From Massilia litorea (GTDB taxonomy: Bacteria; Pseudomonadota; Gammaproteobacteria; Burkholderiales; Burkholderiaceae_D): a stretch of DNA of 64,000 nucleotides. Of this stretch, positions 24,958 to 33,505 are shown piece after piece. The DNA lies in contig NZ_CP062941.1 of NCBI RefSeq assembly GCF_015101885.1, positions 2,356,001 through 2,420,000 on the forward strand. Direction: 5' to 3'. Position numbers and translations under genes: made by a program. Position 1 is the first letter of the stretch, and each line of letters begins with the position of its first letter. The notes beneath the pieces are model-generated. The model worked only from the letters and a program-made list of their open reading frames with translations, ran no database searches and had not been told where the DNA came from.

Positions 24958-25629
24958 TCAAAGCTGGCCGTGCTCGGCGAAGGAATGCACCTGTGTCCCC
25001 GCCACCACAAAATGGTCGAGCACGCGCACGTCGACCAGGGCCAGCGCCCCAGTCAACGCGCGCGTGAGCGCCAGGTCGGCTTCGCTCGGTTCCGGCATGC
25101 CGGAAGGGTGGTTATGCGCCAGCATCACGCCTGACGCATTCCGGCGTAATGCCGCCATCACGACTTCCCTCGGGTACACGCTGGTGTGGGTGAGGGTCCC
25201 CTTGAACATTTCCTGGGCGTCGATCAGGCGGTTCTTGACGTCGACGAACAGGACGACGAAGGATTCATAGGGCTGCAAGCCGAACTTGCCGCGCAAATAG
25301 GCTTTCACCACGTCAGGCGAACACAGCGCTTGTCTGAAAAACTGTTCCGAGATCGCGCGGCGCGACAATTCCATCACCGCCTGCAGTTGCGCGTACTTGG
25401 CCAGCCCGAGGCCGTGTACCTGCGAGAATTCCTGGGGCGTCGCGTGCAGCAGGCGCTGCAGCGAGCCGAAGTGTTCCAGCATGTGGCTGCCGAGTTCGAC
25501 CGCGCTGCGCCCGCGTACGCCGACGCGCAGAAAAATTGCCAGCAATTCGGCGTTCGACAAGGCGGCCGATCCTTCGCGCGCCAGCCGTTCGCGCGGCCGG
25601 TCCTGTTCTGGCCAGTCATTGATGCCCAT
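24958..25629 (-). CDS. radC: RadC-family JAMM domain protein
   Basis: 223 residues, full length. The N-terminus (about 1-85) holds the UPF0758/HhH region '[18 protein letters not shown]'. The C-terminal JAMM/MPN+ metalloprotease-like domain has '[15 protein letters not shown]' with His172, His174 and Asp185 as zinc ligands and a Glu in '[16 protein letters not shown]'. Named for an old link to DNA repair; the biochemical role is unsettled. GAGGAG precedes the ATG. The order radC-rpmB-rpmG on one strand is conserved in many proteobacteria. Confidence 0.94.
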   Translation of the reverse strand: MGINDWPEQDRPRERLAREGSAALSNAELLAIFLRVGVRGRSAVELGSHMLEHFGSLQRLLHATPQEFSQVHGLGLAKYAQLQAVMELSRRAISEQFFRQALCSPDVVKAYLRGKFGLQPYESFVVLFVDVKNRLIDAQEMFKGTLTHTSVYPREVVMAALRRNASGVMLAHNHPSGMPEPSEADLALTRALTGALALVDVRVLDHFVVAGTQVHSFAEHGQL

Positions 25630-25719
25630 AGCGCTCCTCAGTAGTCAAGGGAAGGGCCGATTATGGGCATCGGAAAAGATGCGGTTCTGATCTGCCGCTG
25701 AGGTGCGGCAGGCCGGCGG

Positions 25720-26208
25720 CTAGACGGCCTTGTCCTTCGTGGCGCGCTCGAAACTGACCGGCTGGACCGCTCCGCCCTTGCGCCGGATCACGACCGTGCC
25801 GGCCAGCTTGTCGTGCCAGCCCTGTTTCTTCGGATCGAAGGCGACCCAGATCAGGCCCAGGCCAAAGGGGATGGTCGAGACGTAGTAGCCGAGATAGCGA
25901 CCGATCGCCTGGCCTGTACTGGGTTTGTTGCCGGTGCGGGCGTCGACGACCTGGGCGGAGATAGCCATCTTGCCCGGCGTCGCGCCGCGTGCAACCCAGA
26001 AGACAACGACCGCAAGGGCCGGCAGCACGAAGGAAATGAGGATGTCGGCCGGTCCCCGAAACGGCAGCGCGCTCGTGTCGTCGCCGCCATATATGATGCG
26101 CACCAGCGGTATCGTGAGAAACGACACCAGGATCGTATCGATCAGTGCGGCTCCGACCCGGGCCCAGAAGCCGGCGTATTCATATTGGGTGTCATCGACC
26201 ACTATCAT
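25720..26208 (-). CDS. RDD family membrane protein (paralogue 1)
   Basis: 162 residues. It has the RDD motifs 'YAGFWARVGAALIDT' and 'GATPGKMAISAQVVDARTG', and three hydrophobic segments. The end 'KKQGWHDKLAGTVVIRR' is shared almost exactly with the second RDD protein at 27235-27723. The ATG at 26208 has GGAG only 1 nt away; the GTG two codons later would have 7-nt spacing and may be the true start. RDD proteins are poorly characterised; some act in ion or osmolyte transport. Confidence 0.85.
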   Translation of the reverse strand: MIVVDDTQYEYAGFWARVGAALIDTILVSFLTIPLVRIIYGGDDTSALPFRGPADILISFVLPALAVVVFWVARGATPGKMAISAQVVDARTGNKPSTGQAIGRYLGYYVSTIPFGLGLIWVAFDPKKQGWHDKLAGTVVIRRKGGAVQPVSFERATKDKAV

Positions 26209-26296
26209 GCTCCAGGAAACGCGGCCGGAAGTGGCCGCGGCGCCAACGGTAGCATCAATGCAGGGCGGGGCGCAATGAATGCGCGGCTCAGGCGGG

Positions 26297-26650
26297 TTAC
26301 CGCTGAACGGCGCTGCTCACCTCGGCCGCCGTGCGGCGCGCATCCTCGACGCCGAGCACGATGCGGTTCCACTTTTCGTTGGCCAGTTCGATGACGACTG
26401 GATGGGTGTTGGGGCCGATGAAGACGAACTGCCGGTCGCCATCCTTGTAAAAGGTGCCGGCGTGCAGGACGCCGGGCAAACCCGTCCCGGGCGCGCGCAG
26501 GCCGAGCTCACGGCCGCGAAAGCCCTCGTCGGCGGTAGCGCCGCGCACGTTCGCGAGCGGAATGCGGATGCTCCGGTGGACCGAAGCCACCGCCTCCCAT
26601 GCGCTCAGGCGCACCACCAGTTCGTCCTTCGTCAGTTCGAGTACGGGCAT
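26297..26650 (-). CDS. Small PH-like cytoplasmic protein, unknown function
   Basis: 117 residues starting MPVLELTKDELVVRLS, with GGAAGG upstream. No signal peptide or membrane segment. The pattern 'FYKDGDRQFVFIGPNTHPVV' then 'ELANEKWNRIVLGVED' resembles bacterial proteins with a split PH-like beta-barrel, annotated as hypothetical. It starts 10 bp after the stop of the TetR gene, so the two are almost certainly one operon and may be regulator and regulated product. I cannot assign a function. Confidence 0.65.
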   Translation of the reverse strand: MPVLELTKDELVVRLSAWEAVASVHRSIRIPLANVRGATADEGFRGRELGLRAPGTGLPGVLHAGTFYKDGDRQFVFIGPNTHPVVIELANEKWNRIVLGVEDARRTAAEVSSAVQR

Positions 26651-26660
26651 GACCTTCCTT

Positions 26661-27020
26661 TCAGTTCAGGTGTTCCAGTAGCCGCGCCCCGAGCAGGTGC
26701 GCGGTCTCGGGCCCCGATTCCGCGATCGCCTGCCGGCACAGCCCGGCAATCGGCGCGTCATCCGGGACCAGCTCTTTCAATGCGACGATCAGGAGGTCGA
26801 CCGCGGCGGGCCTGGCGGTCCAGCCCGGGGCGAGCGCGCCCGCCAGCACCTTCTCGAACAGGTTGCGTTTCGAGCCGAAGGCTTTATACAGGCTGCCGCG
26901 CTGCAGGCCGGTTGCCGCCAGCAAGTCGTCGATCGATGCCGCGTTGTAGCCGAGGCGGGCAAACAGGTCGGCGGCCTGGGCCAGGACGGCGTCTTCCGTA
27001 AAATTCCGCGGTCGTGCCAT
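26661..27020 (-). CDS. TetR-family regulator, short form
   Basis: 119 residues. The N-terminal helix-turn-helix is complete ('AADLFARLGYNAASIDDLLA', 'TGLQRGSLYKAFGSKRNLFE'). The ligand-binding half is only about 65 residues, against the usual 130-140, and ends cleanly in 'ARLLEHLN'. It may be a naturally short member or a C-terminally truncated one. Two 17-bp direct repeats lie upstream over its promoter, suggesting autoregulation. The downstream PH-like gene is 10 bp away. Confidence 0.82.
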   Translation of the reverse strand: MARPRNFTEDAVLAQAADLFARLGYNAASIDDLLAATGLQRGSLYKAFGSKRNLFEKVLAGALAPGWTARPAAVDLLIVALKELVPDDAPIAGLCRQAIAESGPETAHLLGARLLEHLN

Positions 27021-27052
27021 GTGATCGATCCAGTTGGTTGCATTGACAGCCT

Positions 27053-27103
27053 ATTCTGCCAATTCTGGAACGGTCGGTCAACAATTATTCTGGAACGATC
27101 GGT
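27053..27103 (-). promoter_or_regulatory. TetR promoter with two 17-bp operator-like direct repeats
   Basis: ATTCTGGAACGGTCGGT at 27062-27078 and ATTCTGGAACGATCGGT at 27087-27103 differ at one base and are 25 bp apart. On the minus strand, -35 TTGACC (27081-27076) and -10 CAGAAT (27058-27053), 17 bp apart, overlap the first repeat. The ACCGACCGTTC word is frequent in TetR operators. Autorepression is inferred. Confidence 0.6.
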
Positions 27104-27234
27104 AAATAATGGCGGCGTGAACGGAACGGCGGAGCATCCACGGCTATCGATGCCATGGATGCTCCGCTGTCGCAAAGGAGGATGCGGGGATTATTGCGAA
27201 AAGACAGGAGCTGGTCCGTCTGGAACAGGGGGCC

Positions 27235-27723
27235 TCAGGCCGTCGTTTCGGGCGCCGCTCCTTCGAAGCGTACCGGGTCCGACGCGCCTGCCTTGCGCCG
27301 CACGACCACGGTGCCGGCAAGCTTGTCGTGCCAGCCTTGCTTGCGTCCATCAAACACGACCCAGAGAAAGCCAAGGAAGAGCGGCAACGTGGACAGCAAG
27401 TAACCGAAGTAGCGAAGCAGGAATTGTTTCGTACTCGGTTTTGCGCCCGTTCGCGCGTCGACGATGGTGGCGGCAATGGCCATTTTTCCCGGCGTGCGCG
27501 ACTTGTGCATCCAGAACAGCAGGATCAGGACAGGTGCGACACCGTAGGAAATCAGCGGTTGCATGGGGCCCCAGTAGGCATTCGGGTCCTCCAGGTAGCT
27601 CATGCCATACACCATCAGCAGTAAAGGATAGATGATGAGGTAGATAAGAAGACCGTCAAGGAAATAAGCGCCAGCGCGTTGCCAAAAGCCTGCATACACC
27701 AGTTCGGATTCCATCGATACCAT
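27235..27723 (-). CDS. RDD family membrane protein (paralogue 2)
   Basis: 162 residues from the ATG at 27723, preceded by AGGAG. The length is identical to the RDD protein at 25720-26208, and the two share 'YAGFW.R.GA', 'TPGKMAI.A.IVDARTG.KPST' and 'KQGWHDKLAGTVV.RRK'. Three hydrophobic segments. The two copies enclose the TetR/PH-like pair, which suggests duplication followed by insertion, or an older gene cluster. An upstream frame extension to 27894 lacks a ribosome site and is not used. Confidence 0.85.
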   Translation of the reverse strand: MVSMESELVYAGFWQRAGAYFLDGLLIYLIIYPLLLMVYGMSYLEDPNAYWGPMQPLISYGVAPVLILLFWMHKSRTPGKMAIAATIVDARTGAKPSTKQFLLRYFGYLLSTLPLFLGFLWVVFDGRKQGWHDKLAGTVVVRRKAGASDPVRFEGAAPETTA

Positions 27724-27929
27724 GATTTGCTCCTGGGTAGTTAAGGGATTGCTTGTGGGAAACACGATCGACCTTAGCACTATTGACGCAGCGTGCCCCC
27801 GCGTGAACGCAGGCGCATGCAATTGTTTGCTCATCATCATCATGTCGATGTGCGGACGCGACAGTCCGGGCAAAAACGATTTTTCCAGTCGCAACGAGTG
27901 CCGAAAACAGCAGCGCCTGGAGGCGGGAA

Positions 27930-27949
27930 AAGGCCTAAGGCCTTACAAT
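27930..27949 (+). promoter_or_regulatory. Probable promoter of the FKBP-ispH operon
   Basis: A near-perfect palindrome AAGGCCTAAGGCCTT (27930-27944) is fused to a -10-like TACAAT (27944-27949), 27 nt before the ATG at 27977. No Shine-Dalgarno precedes that ATG. The palindrome could be an operator. Confidence 0.35.
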
Positions 27950-27976
27950 AGCGGTTTGCCCGCCACAACAAATAAC

Positions 27977-28432
27977 ATGTCCAACGCTTCCCCTGCTGTC
28001 GTCACCGAATCGGCCTACCTGACCCTGCACTACCGCCTTGCCGGCGCGGACGGTACCGACATCGTCACGACCTTCGGTACCAACCCGGCCACGCTGATGC
28101 TGGGCCAGGGTCAGCTCGCTCCCTTCCTCGAAGAACGCCTGCTCGGCATGGCCGAGGGTGAGCATAAAACCTTCACCCTGACTGCCGCCGAAGGTTTCGG
28201 CGACCGCAATCCCGAGCTGATCCAGTGGGTCTCGAAAGCGACGCTCGACGAGAATTCGGTGCCCGACGCCGACTACAAGGCGGGCGACCTGGTCGACTTC
28301 GCCGCACCGGGCGGCGGCCGCTTTGCCGGCATGCTGCACGAGATGCGCGACGATGCCGCCCTGTTCGACTTCAACCATCCGTTGGCCGGCCAGGATCTGC
28401 ATTTCGAAGTGAAACTGATTTCGGTCCTGTAA
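27977..28432 (+). CDS. FKBP-type peptidyl-prolyl isomerase, SlpA-like
   Basis: 151 residues from the ATG at 27977. The FKBP half is split by an insert-in-flap region as in SlyD/SlpA: '[20 protein letters not shown]', '[17 protein letters not shown]', '[20 protein letters not shown]', then '[19 protein letters not shown]'. There is no His/Cys metal tail, which fits SlpA (FkpB) over SlyD. It catalyses proline isomerisation or chaperoning in the cytoplasm. It lies 10 bp upstream of ispH, the same order as fkpB-ispH in E. coli. Confidence 0.92.
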   Translation: MSNASPAVVTESAYLTLHYRLAGADGTDIVTTFGTNPATLMLGQGQLAPFLEERLLGMAEGEHKTFTLTAAEGFGDRNPELIQWVSKATLDENSVPDADYKAGDLVDFAAPGGGRFAGMLHEMRDDAALFDFNHPLAGQDLHFEVKLISVL

Positions 28433-28442
28433 CAGGAATACT

Positions 28443-29399
28443 ATGGAAAACGTGGAAAACGAGATTCTGCTTGCCCAGCCGCGCGGCTTTTGCGCCGGTG
28501 TCGACCGTGCCATCGAGATCGTCGAACGCGCCCTGCAGCAGTTCGGCGCGCCGATCTACGTACGCCATGAGATCGTCCACAACAAATTCGTGGTGGAAGA
28601 CCTGCGCAACAAGGGCGCGATCTTCATCGAAGACCTCGACGACGTCCCGGCCGGCAACACCCTGGTGTTCTCGGCCCACGGCGTCTCGAAAGCCGTGCGC
28701 CAGGAAGCCGAATCGCGCGGCCTCAAGATCTTCGACGCCACCTGTCCACTCGTGACCAAGGTCCACGTCGAGGTCTCGAAGATGCGCAAGCAGGGCGCCG
28801 AAATCGTCATGATCGGCCACGACGGCCATCCGGAAGTCGAAGGCACGATGGGCCAGGCGGAAGAGGGCATGCACCTCGTCGAAACCGTCGAGGACGTAGC
28901 GAAGCTGCAGGTCGCCAATCCCGACCTGCTGGCCTATGTCTCGCAGACCACGCTGTCGGTCGACGACACCGCCGAGATCATCGCGGCCCTGAAAGCACGC
29001 TTCCCGAACATCATGGAGCCGAAAAAGGGCGATATCTGCTACGCCACCACCAATCGCCAGGAAGCCGTGAAGTTCATGGCGCCGCAGGTGGAAGTGGTGA
29101 TCGTGGTCGGCAGCCCGAACAGCTCGAACTCGAACCGCCTGCGCGAGCTGGCCGACAAGCTGGGCACGCCTGCCTACATGATCGACCAGGCCGACATGAT
29201 CGACCCACAGTGGATCGCCGGCAAAAAGCGCATCGGCCTCACCGCCGGCGCCTCAGCCCCGGAAGTGCTGGTGCAGGCCGTCATCGACCGCCTGAAGGAA
29301 CTGGGCGCGGCCAGCGTGCGCGCGCTCGAGGGCGTGGAGGAGCACGTCACTTTCCCGCTGCCGAAGGGGTTGGACGGCGCCCGCAGCGAGGTGGCATAA
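28443..29399 (+). CDS. ispH: 4-hydroxy-3-methylbut-2-enyl diphosphate reductase
   Basis: 318 residues, usual size. IspH reduces HMBPP to IPP and DMAPP, the last step of the MEP isoprenoid pathway, using a [4Fe-4S] cluster. Its three cluster cysteines are visible in '[15 protein letters not shown]', '[14 protein letters not shown]' and '[14 protein letters not shown]'. Substrate residues are also present: 'RHEIVHN', 'VFSAHGVS', '[15 protein letters not shown]' and '[12 protein letters not shown]'. Co-transcribed with the FKBP gene 10 bp upstream. Confidence 0.97.
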   Translation: MENVENEILLAQPRGFCAGVDRAIEIVERALQQFGAPIYVRHEIVHNKFVVEDLRNKGAIFIEDLDDVPAGNTLVFSAHGVSKAVRQEAESRGLKIFDATCPLVTKVHVEVSKMRKQGAEIVMIGHDGHPEVEGTMGQAEEGMHLVETVEDVAKLQVANPDLLAYVSQTTLSVDDTAEIIAALKARFPNIMEPKKGDICYATTNRQEAVKFMAPQVEVVIVVGSPNSSNSNRLRELADKLGTPAYMIDQADMIDPQWIAGKKRIGLTAGASAPEVLVQAVIDRLKELGAASVRALEGVEEHVTFPLPKGLDGARSEVA

Positions 29400-29444
29400 G
29401 TCTTGCTGATAATCCGATAACACAGGAGCTGCTACAACTTTCCG

Positions 29445-29580
29445 TTGTTAGTTTTTCAAAAAGCTCGCTATGATGGCGACGCTCGGAATGTTTATAGCGG
29501 CAACTGTTTTTCCCTTGCCGATGGAAACGGCGGCAGGCCAATGAGCGGCACTTCGGGATTCTCGGGGTGCCGTTTTTGTT
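29445..29580 (+). promoter_or_regulatory. liv promoter and leader with intrinsic-terminator-like hairpin
   Basis: Promoter TTGTTA (29445-29450), 18-bp spacer, TATGAT (29469-29474). The leader of about 125 nt contains an 18-codon open frame (29488-29544) and a hairpin TGCCG/CGGCA near 29516-29535. A second stem CGGCAC/GTGCCG (29546-29572) is followed by TTTTT, 25 nt before the livH ATG. The small frame's stop sits at the foot of the terminator stem. This layout suggests transcription attenuation, or simply a terminator after ispH. The peptide has only single Ile, Val and Leu codons, so classical attenuation is uncertain. Confidence 0.45.
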
Positions 29581-29605
29581 ATCGAAATATAGAGGTGCGG
29601 AAAAG

Positions 29606-30541
29606 ATGGAGACTTTTGTCCAGCAGATACTCAACGGGCTGGTGCTAGGCAGCATGTATGCACTGGTCGCGCTTGGGTACACGATGGTCTACGGGGTGTT
29701 GAACCTCATCAATTTTGCCCATGGCGACGTCCTGATGATCGGAGCGATGGTCGGCCTGTCGATCCTGCAACTGCTTGAACACCATTTCCCGGGCCTGCCG
29801 GGCTTCATCCAGCTCACCATCGCCATCCTCGGCGCGATTCCCGTCGCCATGCTGGTGAATGTCCTCATCGAACGCATCGCCTACCGCCGCCTGCGCAACG
29901 CGCCGCGCCTGGCGCCGCTGATCACCGCGATCGGCGTCTCGATCCTGCTGCAGACCTTCGTCATGGCCATGCCGTGGTGGGGCCGCAGCCCGCTGCCTTT
30001 CCCGCAACTGTTGTCCTCGGATCCGATCATGCTGGGCGGTGCCATGATTTCGCAGACCCAGGTATTGCTGCTGGTGCTCGCCGCGCTGGCCATGGTGGGG
30101 CTCGTGCTGCTGGTCGAGCGCACCAAGATGGGGAGAGCCATGCGCGCGGTGGCCGAGAACCCGCGCGTGGCCGGCCTGATGGGCGTCGATTCGAACAGCG
30201 TGATCGTCGCCACCTTTGCCATCGGCGCCGCGCTGGCGGCCGTCGCCGGCGTGATGTGGGGCGCGAACTACGCCTCGATCACCTTTACGATGGGCGTGCT
30301 GCCAGGCTTGAAAGCTTTCTGCGCCGCGGTGCTGGGCGGGATCGGGAATATCTACGGCGCCATGATCGGCGGCCTCCTGCTCGGCATCATCGAGGCGCTC
30401 GGCGCCGGCTATATCGGCGACCTGACCGGGGGCTTCCTCGGCAGCCATTACCAGGACATCTTCGCCTTCGTGGTGCTGATCCTGGTCCTGACCCTGCGTC
30501 CGTCCGGCATCATGGGCGAGCGCGTGGCCGACCGCGCCTGA
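29606..30541 (+). CDS. livH: Branched-chain amino acid ABC transporter permease LivH
   Basis: 311 residues with about eight membrane helices, starting METFVQQILNGLVLGSMYAL. The family signature 'ALGYTMVYGVLNLINFAHGD' is split over the first two helices. The EAA-like loop 'MGRAMRAVAENPRVAGLMGV' contacts the ATPases. It is an inner-membrane permease for Leu/Ile/Val or related amides. First gene of livH-livM-livG-livF. No periplasmic binding protein gene precedes it; ispH and a leader with a terminator-like hairpin do. Confidence 0.95.
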   Translation: METFVQQILNGLVLGSMYALVALGYTMVYGVLNLINFAHGDVLMIGAMVGLSILQLLEHHFPGLPGFIQLTIAILGAIPVAMLVNVLIERIAYRRLRNAPRLAPLITAIGVSILLQTFVMAMPWWGRSPLPFPQLLSSDPIMLGGAMISQTQVLLLVLAALAMVGLVLLVERTKMGRAMRAVAENPRVAGLMGVDSNSVIVATFAIGAALAAVAGVMWGANYASITFTMGVLPGLKAFCAAVLGGIGNIYGAMIGGLLLGIIEALGAGYIGDLTGGFLGSHYQDIFAFVVLILVLTLRPSGIMGERVADRA

Positions 30542-30551
30542 GGAGTTCGTC

Positions 30552-31766
30552 ATGGCCTTCCTTACTTTCGACGTCCACCACAACAAGCGCCAGGCCTATG
30601 TCACCATGGGCCTGCTGCTGGCCCTGATGCTGGCTTTCCCATTCTTTGCCGCCCAGTACGGCAATTCCTGGGTGCGCATCATCGACATCGCGCTCCTGTA
30701 CATCATGCTGGCGCTCGGCCTGAACATCGTGGTCGGCTTCGCCGGCCTGCTCGACCTCGGCTACATCGCCTTCTTCGCCGTCGGCGCTTATCTCACCGGC
30801 CTGTTCTCGTCGCCGCAGTTTGCAGCCTTGCTCGAGTCCGTCGTGAATTACCATCCGGCGATCGGGGAATCCCTGATTGCCTTATTTGGCCCGGACATCC
30901 AGCAAAACGGCATCCACCTGTCGGTGTGGGCAATCGTGCCGCTGGCCGGCCTGGTGGCGGGATTCTTCGGCGCGCTGCTGGGTGCGCCGACGCTGAAACT
31001 GCGCGGCGATTATCTTGCCATCGTCACCCTCGGCTTCGGCGAGATCATCCGCATCTTCATGAACAACCTGAACGACCCGATCAATTTCACGAACGGGCCG
31101 CAGGGCATCAACATGATCGATCCGATCCGCATCTTCGGCGTGTCGCTCGCCGGCGAAGCGGGCTCACAGTCGACGGTGTATATCGGCGGCTACGGCATGC
31201 CTTCGGTGAACGCCTATTACTTCCTGTTCCTGGCGCTGTGCATCGCAACCATCTTCATTACCAGCCGCCTGCAGCATTCGCGCCTGGGCCGCGCCTGGGT
31301 CGCGATCCGCGAAGACGAAATCGCGGCCAAGGCGATGGGCATCAATACCCGCAACGTCAAGCTGCTCGCCTTTTCGATGGGCGCTTCCTTCGGCGGCGTG
31401 GCCGGCGCGATGTTCGGCGCCTTCCAGGGCTTTGTTTCTCCTGAATCGTTCTCGCTGACCGAATCGATCGCCGTGCTGGCGATGGTGGTGCTCGGCGGAA
31501 TCGGTCATATCCCGGGCGTGGTGCTGGGAGGCGTGCTGCTGGCGGCCCTGCCGGAAGTGCTGCGCCACGTGGTCGAACCGGCGCAGATGGCGATGTTCGG
31601 CAAGGTGATCATCGAAGCCGAGGTGCTGCGCCAGCTGCTGTACGGCCTGGCGCTGGTCGCCATCATGCTGGTGCGCCCGGCAGGCCTGTGGCCGTCGCCG
31701 AACCGGGAACAGCGCCCGAATGCGGCGCTGGCGCGCGACGACGAAAAGGAGGCGGCGGCCGTCTGA
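30552..31766 (+). CDS. livM: Branched-chain amino acid ABC transporter permease LivM
   Basis: 404 residues with about ten membrane segments, 10 bp after livH. Recognisable parts: 'LNIVVGFAGLLDLGYIAFFA', 'GAPTLKLRGDYLAIVTLGFG', 'GRAWVAIREDEIAAKAMGIN' (cytoplasmic coupling loop) and 'VLGGIGHIPGVVLGGVLL'. It pairs with LivH to form the transmembrane channel. A hydrophilic tail ends in 'DDEKEAAAV'. Confidence 0.95.
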   Translation: MAFLTFDVHHNKRQAYVTMGLLLALMLAFPFFAAQYGNSWVRIIDIALLYIMLALGLNIVVGFAGLLDLGYIAFFAVGAYLTGLFSSPQFAALLESVVNYHPAIGESLIALFGPDIQQNGIHLSVWAIVPLAGLVAGFFGALLGAPTLKLRGDYLAIVTLGFGEIIRIFMNNLNDPINFTNGPQGINMIDPIRIFGVSLAGEAGSQSTVYIGGYGMPSVNAYYFLFLALCIATIFITSRLQHSRLGRAWVAIREDEIAAKAMGINTRNVKLLAFSMGASFGGVAGAMFGAFQGFVSPESFSLTESIAVLAMVVLGGIGHIPGVVLGGVLLAALPEVLRHVVEPAQMAMFGKVIIEAEVLRQLLYGLALVAIMLVRPAGLWPSPNREQRPNAALARDDEKEAAAV

Positions 31767-31780
31767 GGCGCCCTACATCG

Positions 31781-32548
31781 ATGAGCAACTATCTCCTGAA
31801 TATTTCCGGCGTCAACAAACGCTTCGGCGGCCTGCAGGCGCTGACCGACGTCGGCATCCAGATCCAGCCTGGCCAGATCGTCGGCCTGATCGGCCCGAAC
31901 GGTGCCGGCAAGACGACCTTCTTCAACGTCATCACCGGCCTGTACCAGCCCGACAGCGGCAGTTTCGAGCTGGCCGGCAAACCGTATTCGCCCTCGGCAC
32001 CGCATGCGGTAGCCAAGGCCGGCATCGCCCGCACCTTCCAGAACATCCGTTTATTCGGCGAGATGACGGCGCTGGAAAACGTCATGGTCGGGCGCCACGT
32101 GCGCTCGAAGCAGGGCGTGTTCGGCGCCATCTTCCGCCACAAGGCGGCGCGCGACGAGGAAGCGTCGATCCGTGCACGCGCCCAGGAGTTGCTGGACTTC
32201 GTCGGCATCGGCCAGTTCGCCGGCCGCACGGCGAAATTCCTGTCCTACGGCGACCAGCGCCGCCTGGAAATCGCGCGCGCCCTGGCCACCGATCCGCAGT
32301 TGCTGGCGCTGGACGAACCGGCGGCCGGCATGAACGCCACCGAAAAGCTGGCCCTGCGCGAGCTGCTGGTCAAAATCAAGGCGGAAGGCAAGACCGTGCT
32401 CCTGATCGAACACGATGTGAAACTGATGATGGGCCTGTGCGACCGGATTACCGTGCTCGAGTACGGCAAGCGCATCGCCGAAGGCGCGCCAAGCGAGATC
32501 CAGAAGGATCCGGCGGTGATCGCGGCCTACCTGGGAGGTGCTCACTGA
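31781..32548 (+). CDS. livG: Branched-chain amino acid ABC transporter ATP-binding protein LivG
   Basis: 255 residues from the ATG at 31781, 14 bp after livM. Walker A 'GPNGAGKTTF', signature 'LSYGDQRRLEIARAL' and Walker B 'LLALDEPAAGM' are intact, as is the switch His in 'LLIEHDVKLMM'. The conserved 'GIARTFQNIRLF' Q-loop is present. The signature reads LSYGD in place of LSGGQ, which is normal for LivG. The stop overlaps the livF start (TGATG). Confidence 0.96.
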   Translation: MSNYLLNISGVNKRFGGLQALTDVGIQIQPGQIVGLIGPNGAGKTTFFNVITGLYQPDSGSFELAGKPYSPSAPHAVAKAGIARTFQNIRLFGEMTALENVMVGRHVRSKQGVFGAIFRHKAARDEEASIRARAQELLDFVGIGQFAGRTAKFLSYGDQRRLEIARALATDPQLLALDEPAAGMNATEKLALRELLVKIKAEGKTVLLIEHDVKLMMGLCDRITVLEYGKRIAEGAPSEIQKDPAVIAAYLGGAH

Positions 32549-33270
32549 TGAGCGACAATATTCTGAAGATCGCTGGATTGAAGGTGGCCTACGGCGGCAT
32601 CAAGGCGGTGAAGGGCATCGACCTCGAGGTCAACAAGGGCGAACTGGTTACGCTGATCGGCGCGAACGGCGCCGGCAAGACGACGACGCTGAAAGCGATT
32701 ACCGGCACGCTGCCGGCCTGCAAGGTCGAAGGGACGATGTCCTATCTGGGCAAGCCCCTGGCGGGTACGCAATCCTTCCGCCTGGTGCAGCAGAAGCTGG
32801 CCATGGTGCCGGAAGGGCGGGGCGTGTTCACCCGCATGACGATCCACGAAAACCTGTTGATGGGCGCCTACACGCGGGACGACAAGGCGGCGATCGCGGC
32901 CGATATCGAGAGATGGTTCGGCGTGTTCCCGCGTTTGAAGGAACGTTCCGGCCAGCTCGCGGGCACCCTGTCCGGCGGCGAGCAGCAGATGCTGGCCATG
33001 GCGCGCGCGCTGATGTGCCACCCGACCTTGCTGCTGCTGGACGAACCGTCGATGGGGCTGGCGCCGATCATGGTCGAGAAAATTTTCGAAGTCATTCGCG
33101 ACGTGTCTGCCCAGGGCATCACCATTTTGCTGGTCGAGCAGAATGCCAAATTGGCGCTGCAGGCGGCGCACCGGGGGTATGTGATGGACTCGGGCCTGGT
33201 GACGATGACGGGGAATGCGCAGGCGATGCTGAACGATCCGCGGGTGCAGGCGGCGTATCTCGGCGAATGA
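32548..33270 (+). CDS. livF: Branched-chain amino acid ABC transporter ATP-binding protein LivF
   Basis: 240 residues; the start shares one base with the livG stop. Walker A 'GANGAGKTTT', signature 'LSGGEQQMLAMARAL', Walker B 'LLLLDEPSMGL', and 'LLVEQNAKLAL' in the H-loop region, where LivF typically has Gln in place of His. It forms the heterodimeric motor with LivG. Last gene of the operon, followed by the extragenic palindrome pair and then a strong bidirectional terminator. Confidence 0.96.
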   Translation: MSDNILKIAGLKVAYGGIKAVKGIDLEVNKGELVTLIGANGAGKTTTLKAITGTLPACKVEGTMSYLGKPLAGTQSFRLVQQKLAMVPEGRGVFTRMTIHENLLMGAYTRDDKAAIAADIERWFGVFPRLKERSGQLAGTLSGGEQQMLAMARALMCHPTLLLLDEPSMGLAPIMVEKIFEVIRDVSAQGITILLVEQNAKLALQAAHRGYVMDSGLVTMTGNAQAMLNDPRVQAAYLGE

Positions 33271-33318
33271 TCCATCGTATTGCGCAGGGGCATGCGGCGC
33301 CGCGATGCATGTGTTGAA

Positions 33319-33407
33319 ACGCGTGGGCACGAGTGCCCACCCTACGTTACACAACCGCTAACTACTGACCGTTGTGCACCGTAGGGTGGGCTCTCGAGCC
33401 CACGCGT
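33319..33407. repeat. Extragenic palindrome family A, inverted pair 1
   Basis: A 28-bp unit at 33319-33346 (ACGCGTGGGC...GCCCACCCTACG) and the same unit inverted at 33380-33407 (CGTAGGGTGGGC...GCCCACGCGT). They are separated by 33 bp that also contain complementary words (ACACAAC/GTTGTG). The whole segment can fold back on itself. Lies between livF and the phasin terminator. Confidence 0.85.
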
Positions 33408-33440
33408 ACACCGTATGAATTGTGTTGACGCAGCAAAGAA

Positions 33441-33476
33441 AAGGGCCGCCCGAGTAATCGGGCGGCCCTTCTTTTT
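33441..33476. terminator. Bidirectional terminator between liv operon and phasin gene
   Basis: A 13-bp perfect stem AAGGGCCGCCCGA / TCGGGCGGCCCTT with loop GTAA. It is followed by CTTTTT on the plus strand and TTTTC on the minus strand. It serves the convergent livF and phasin transcripts. Confidence 0.93.
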
Positions 33477-33505
33477 ACACCCCGCGCGCAGCGGGCCAGT
33501 AAAAT

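Noticed and set aside
33319..33407. CRISPR-like array from repeated GTGGGC units
   Set aside because: Units are paired inverted palindromes, not regularly spaced direct repeats, and there are no cas genes.
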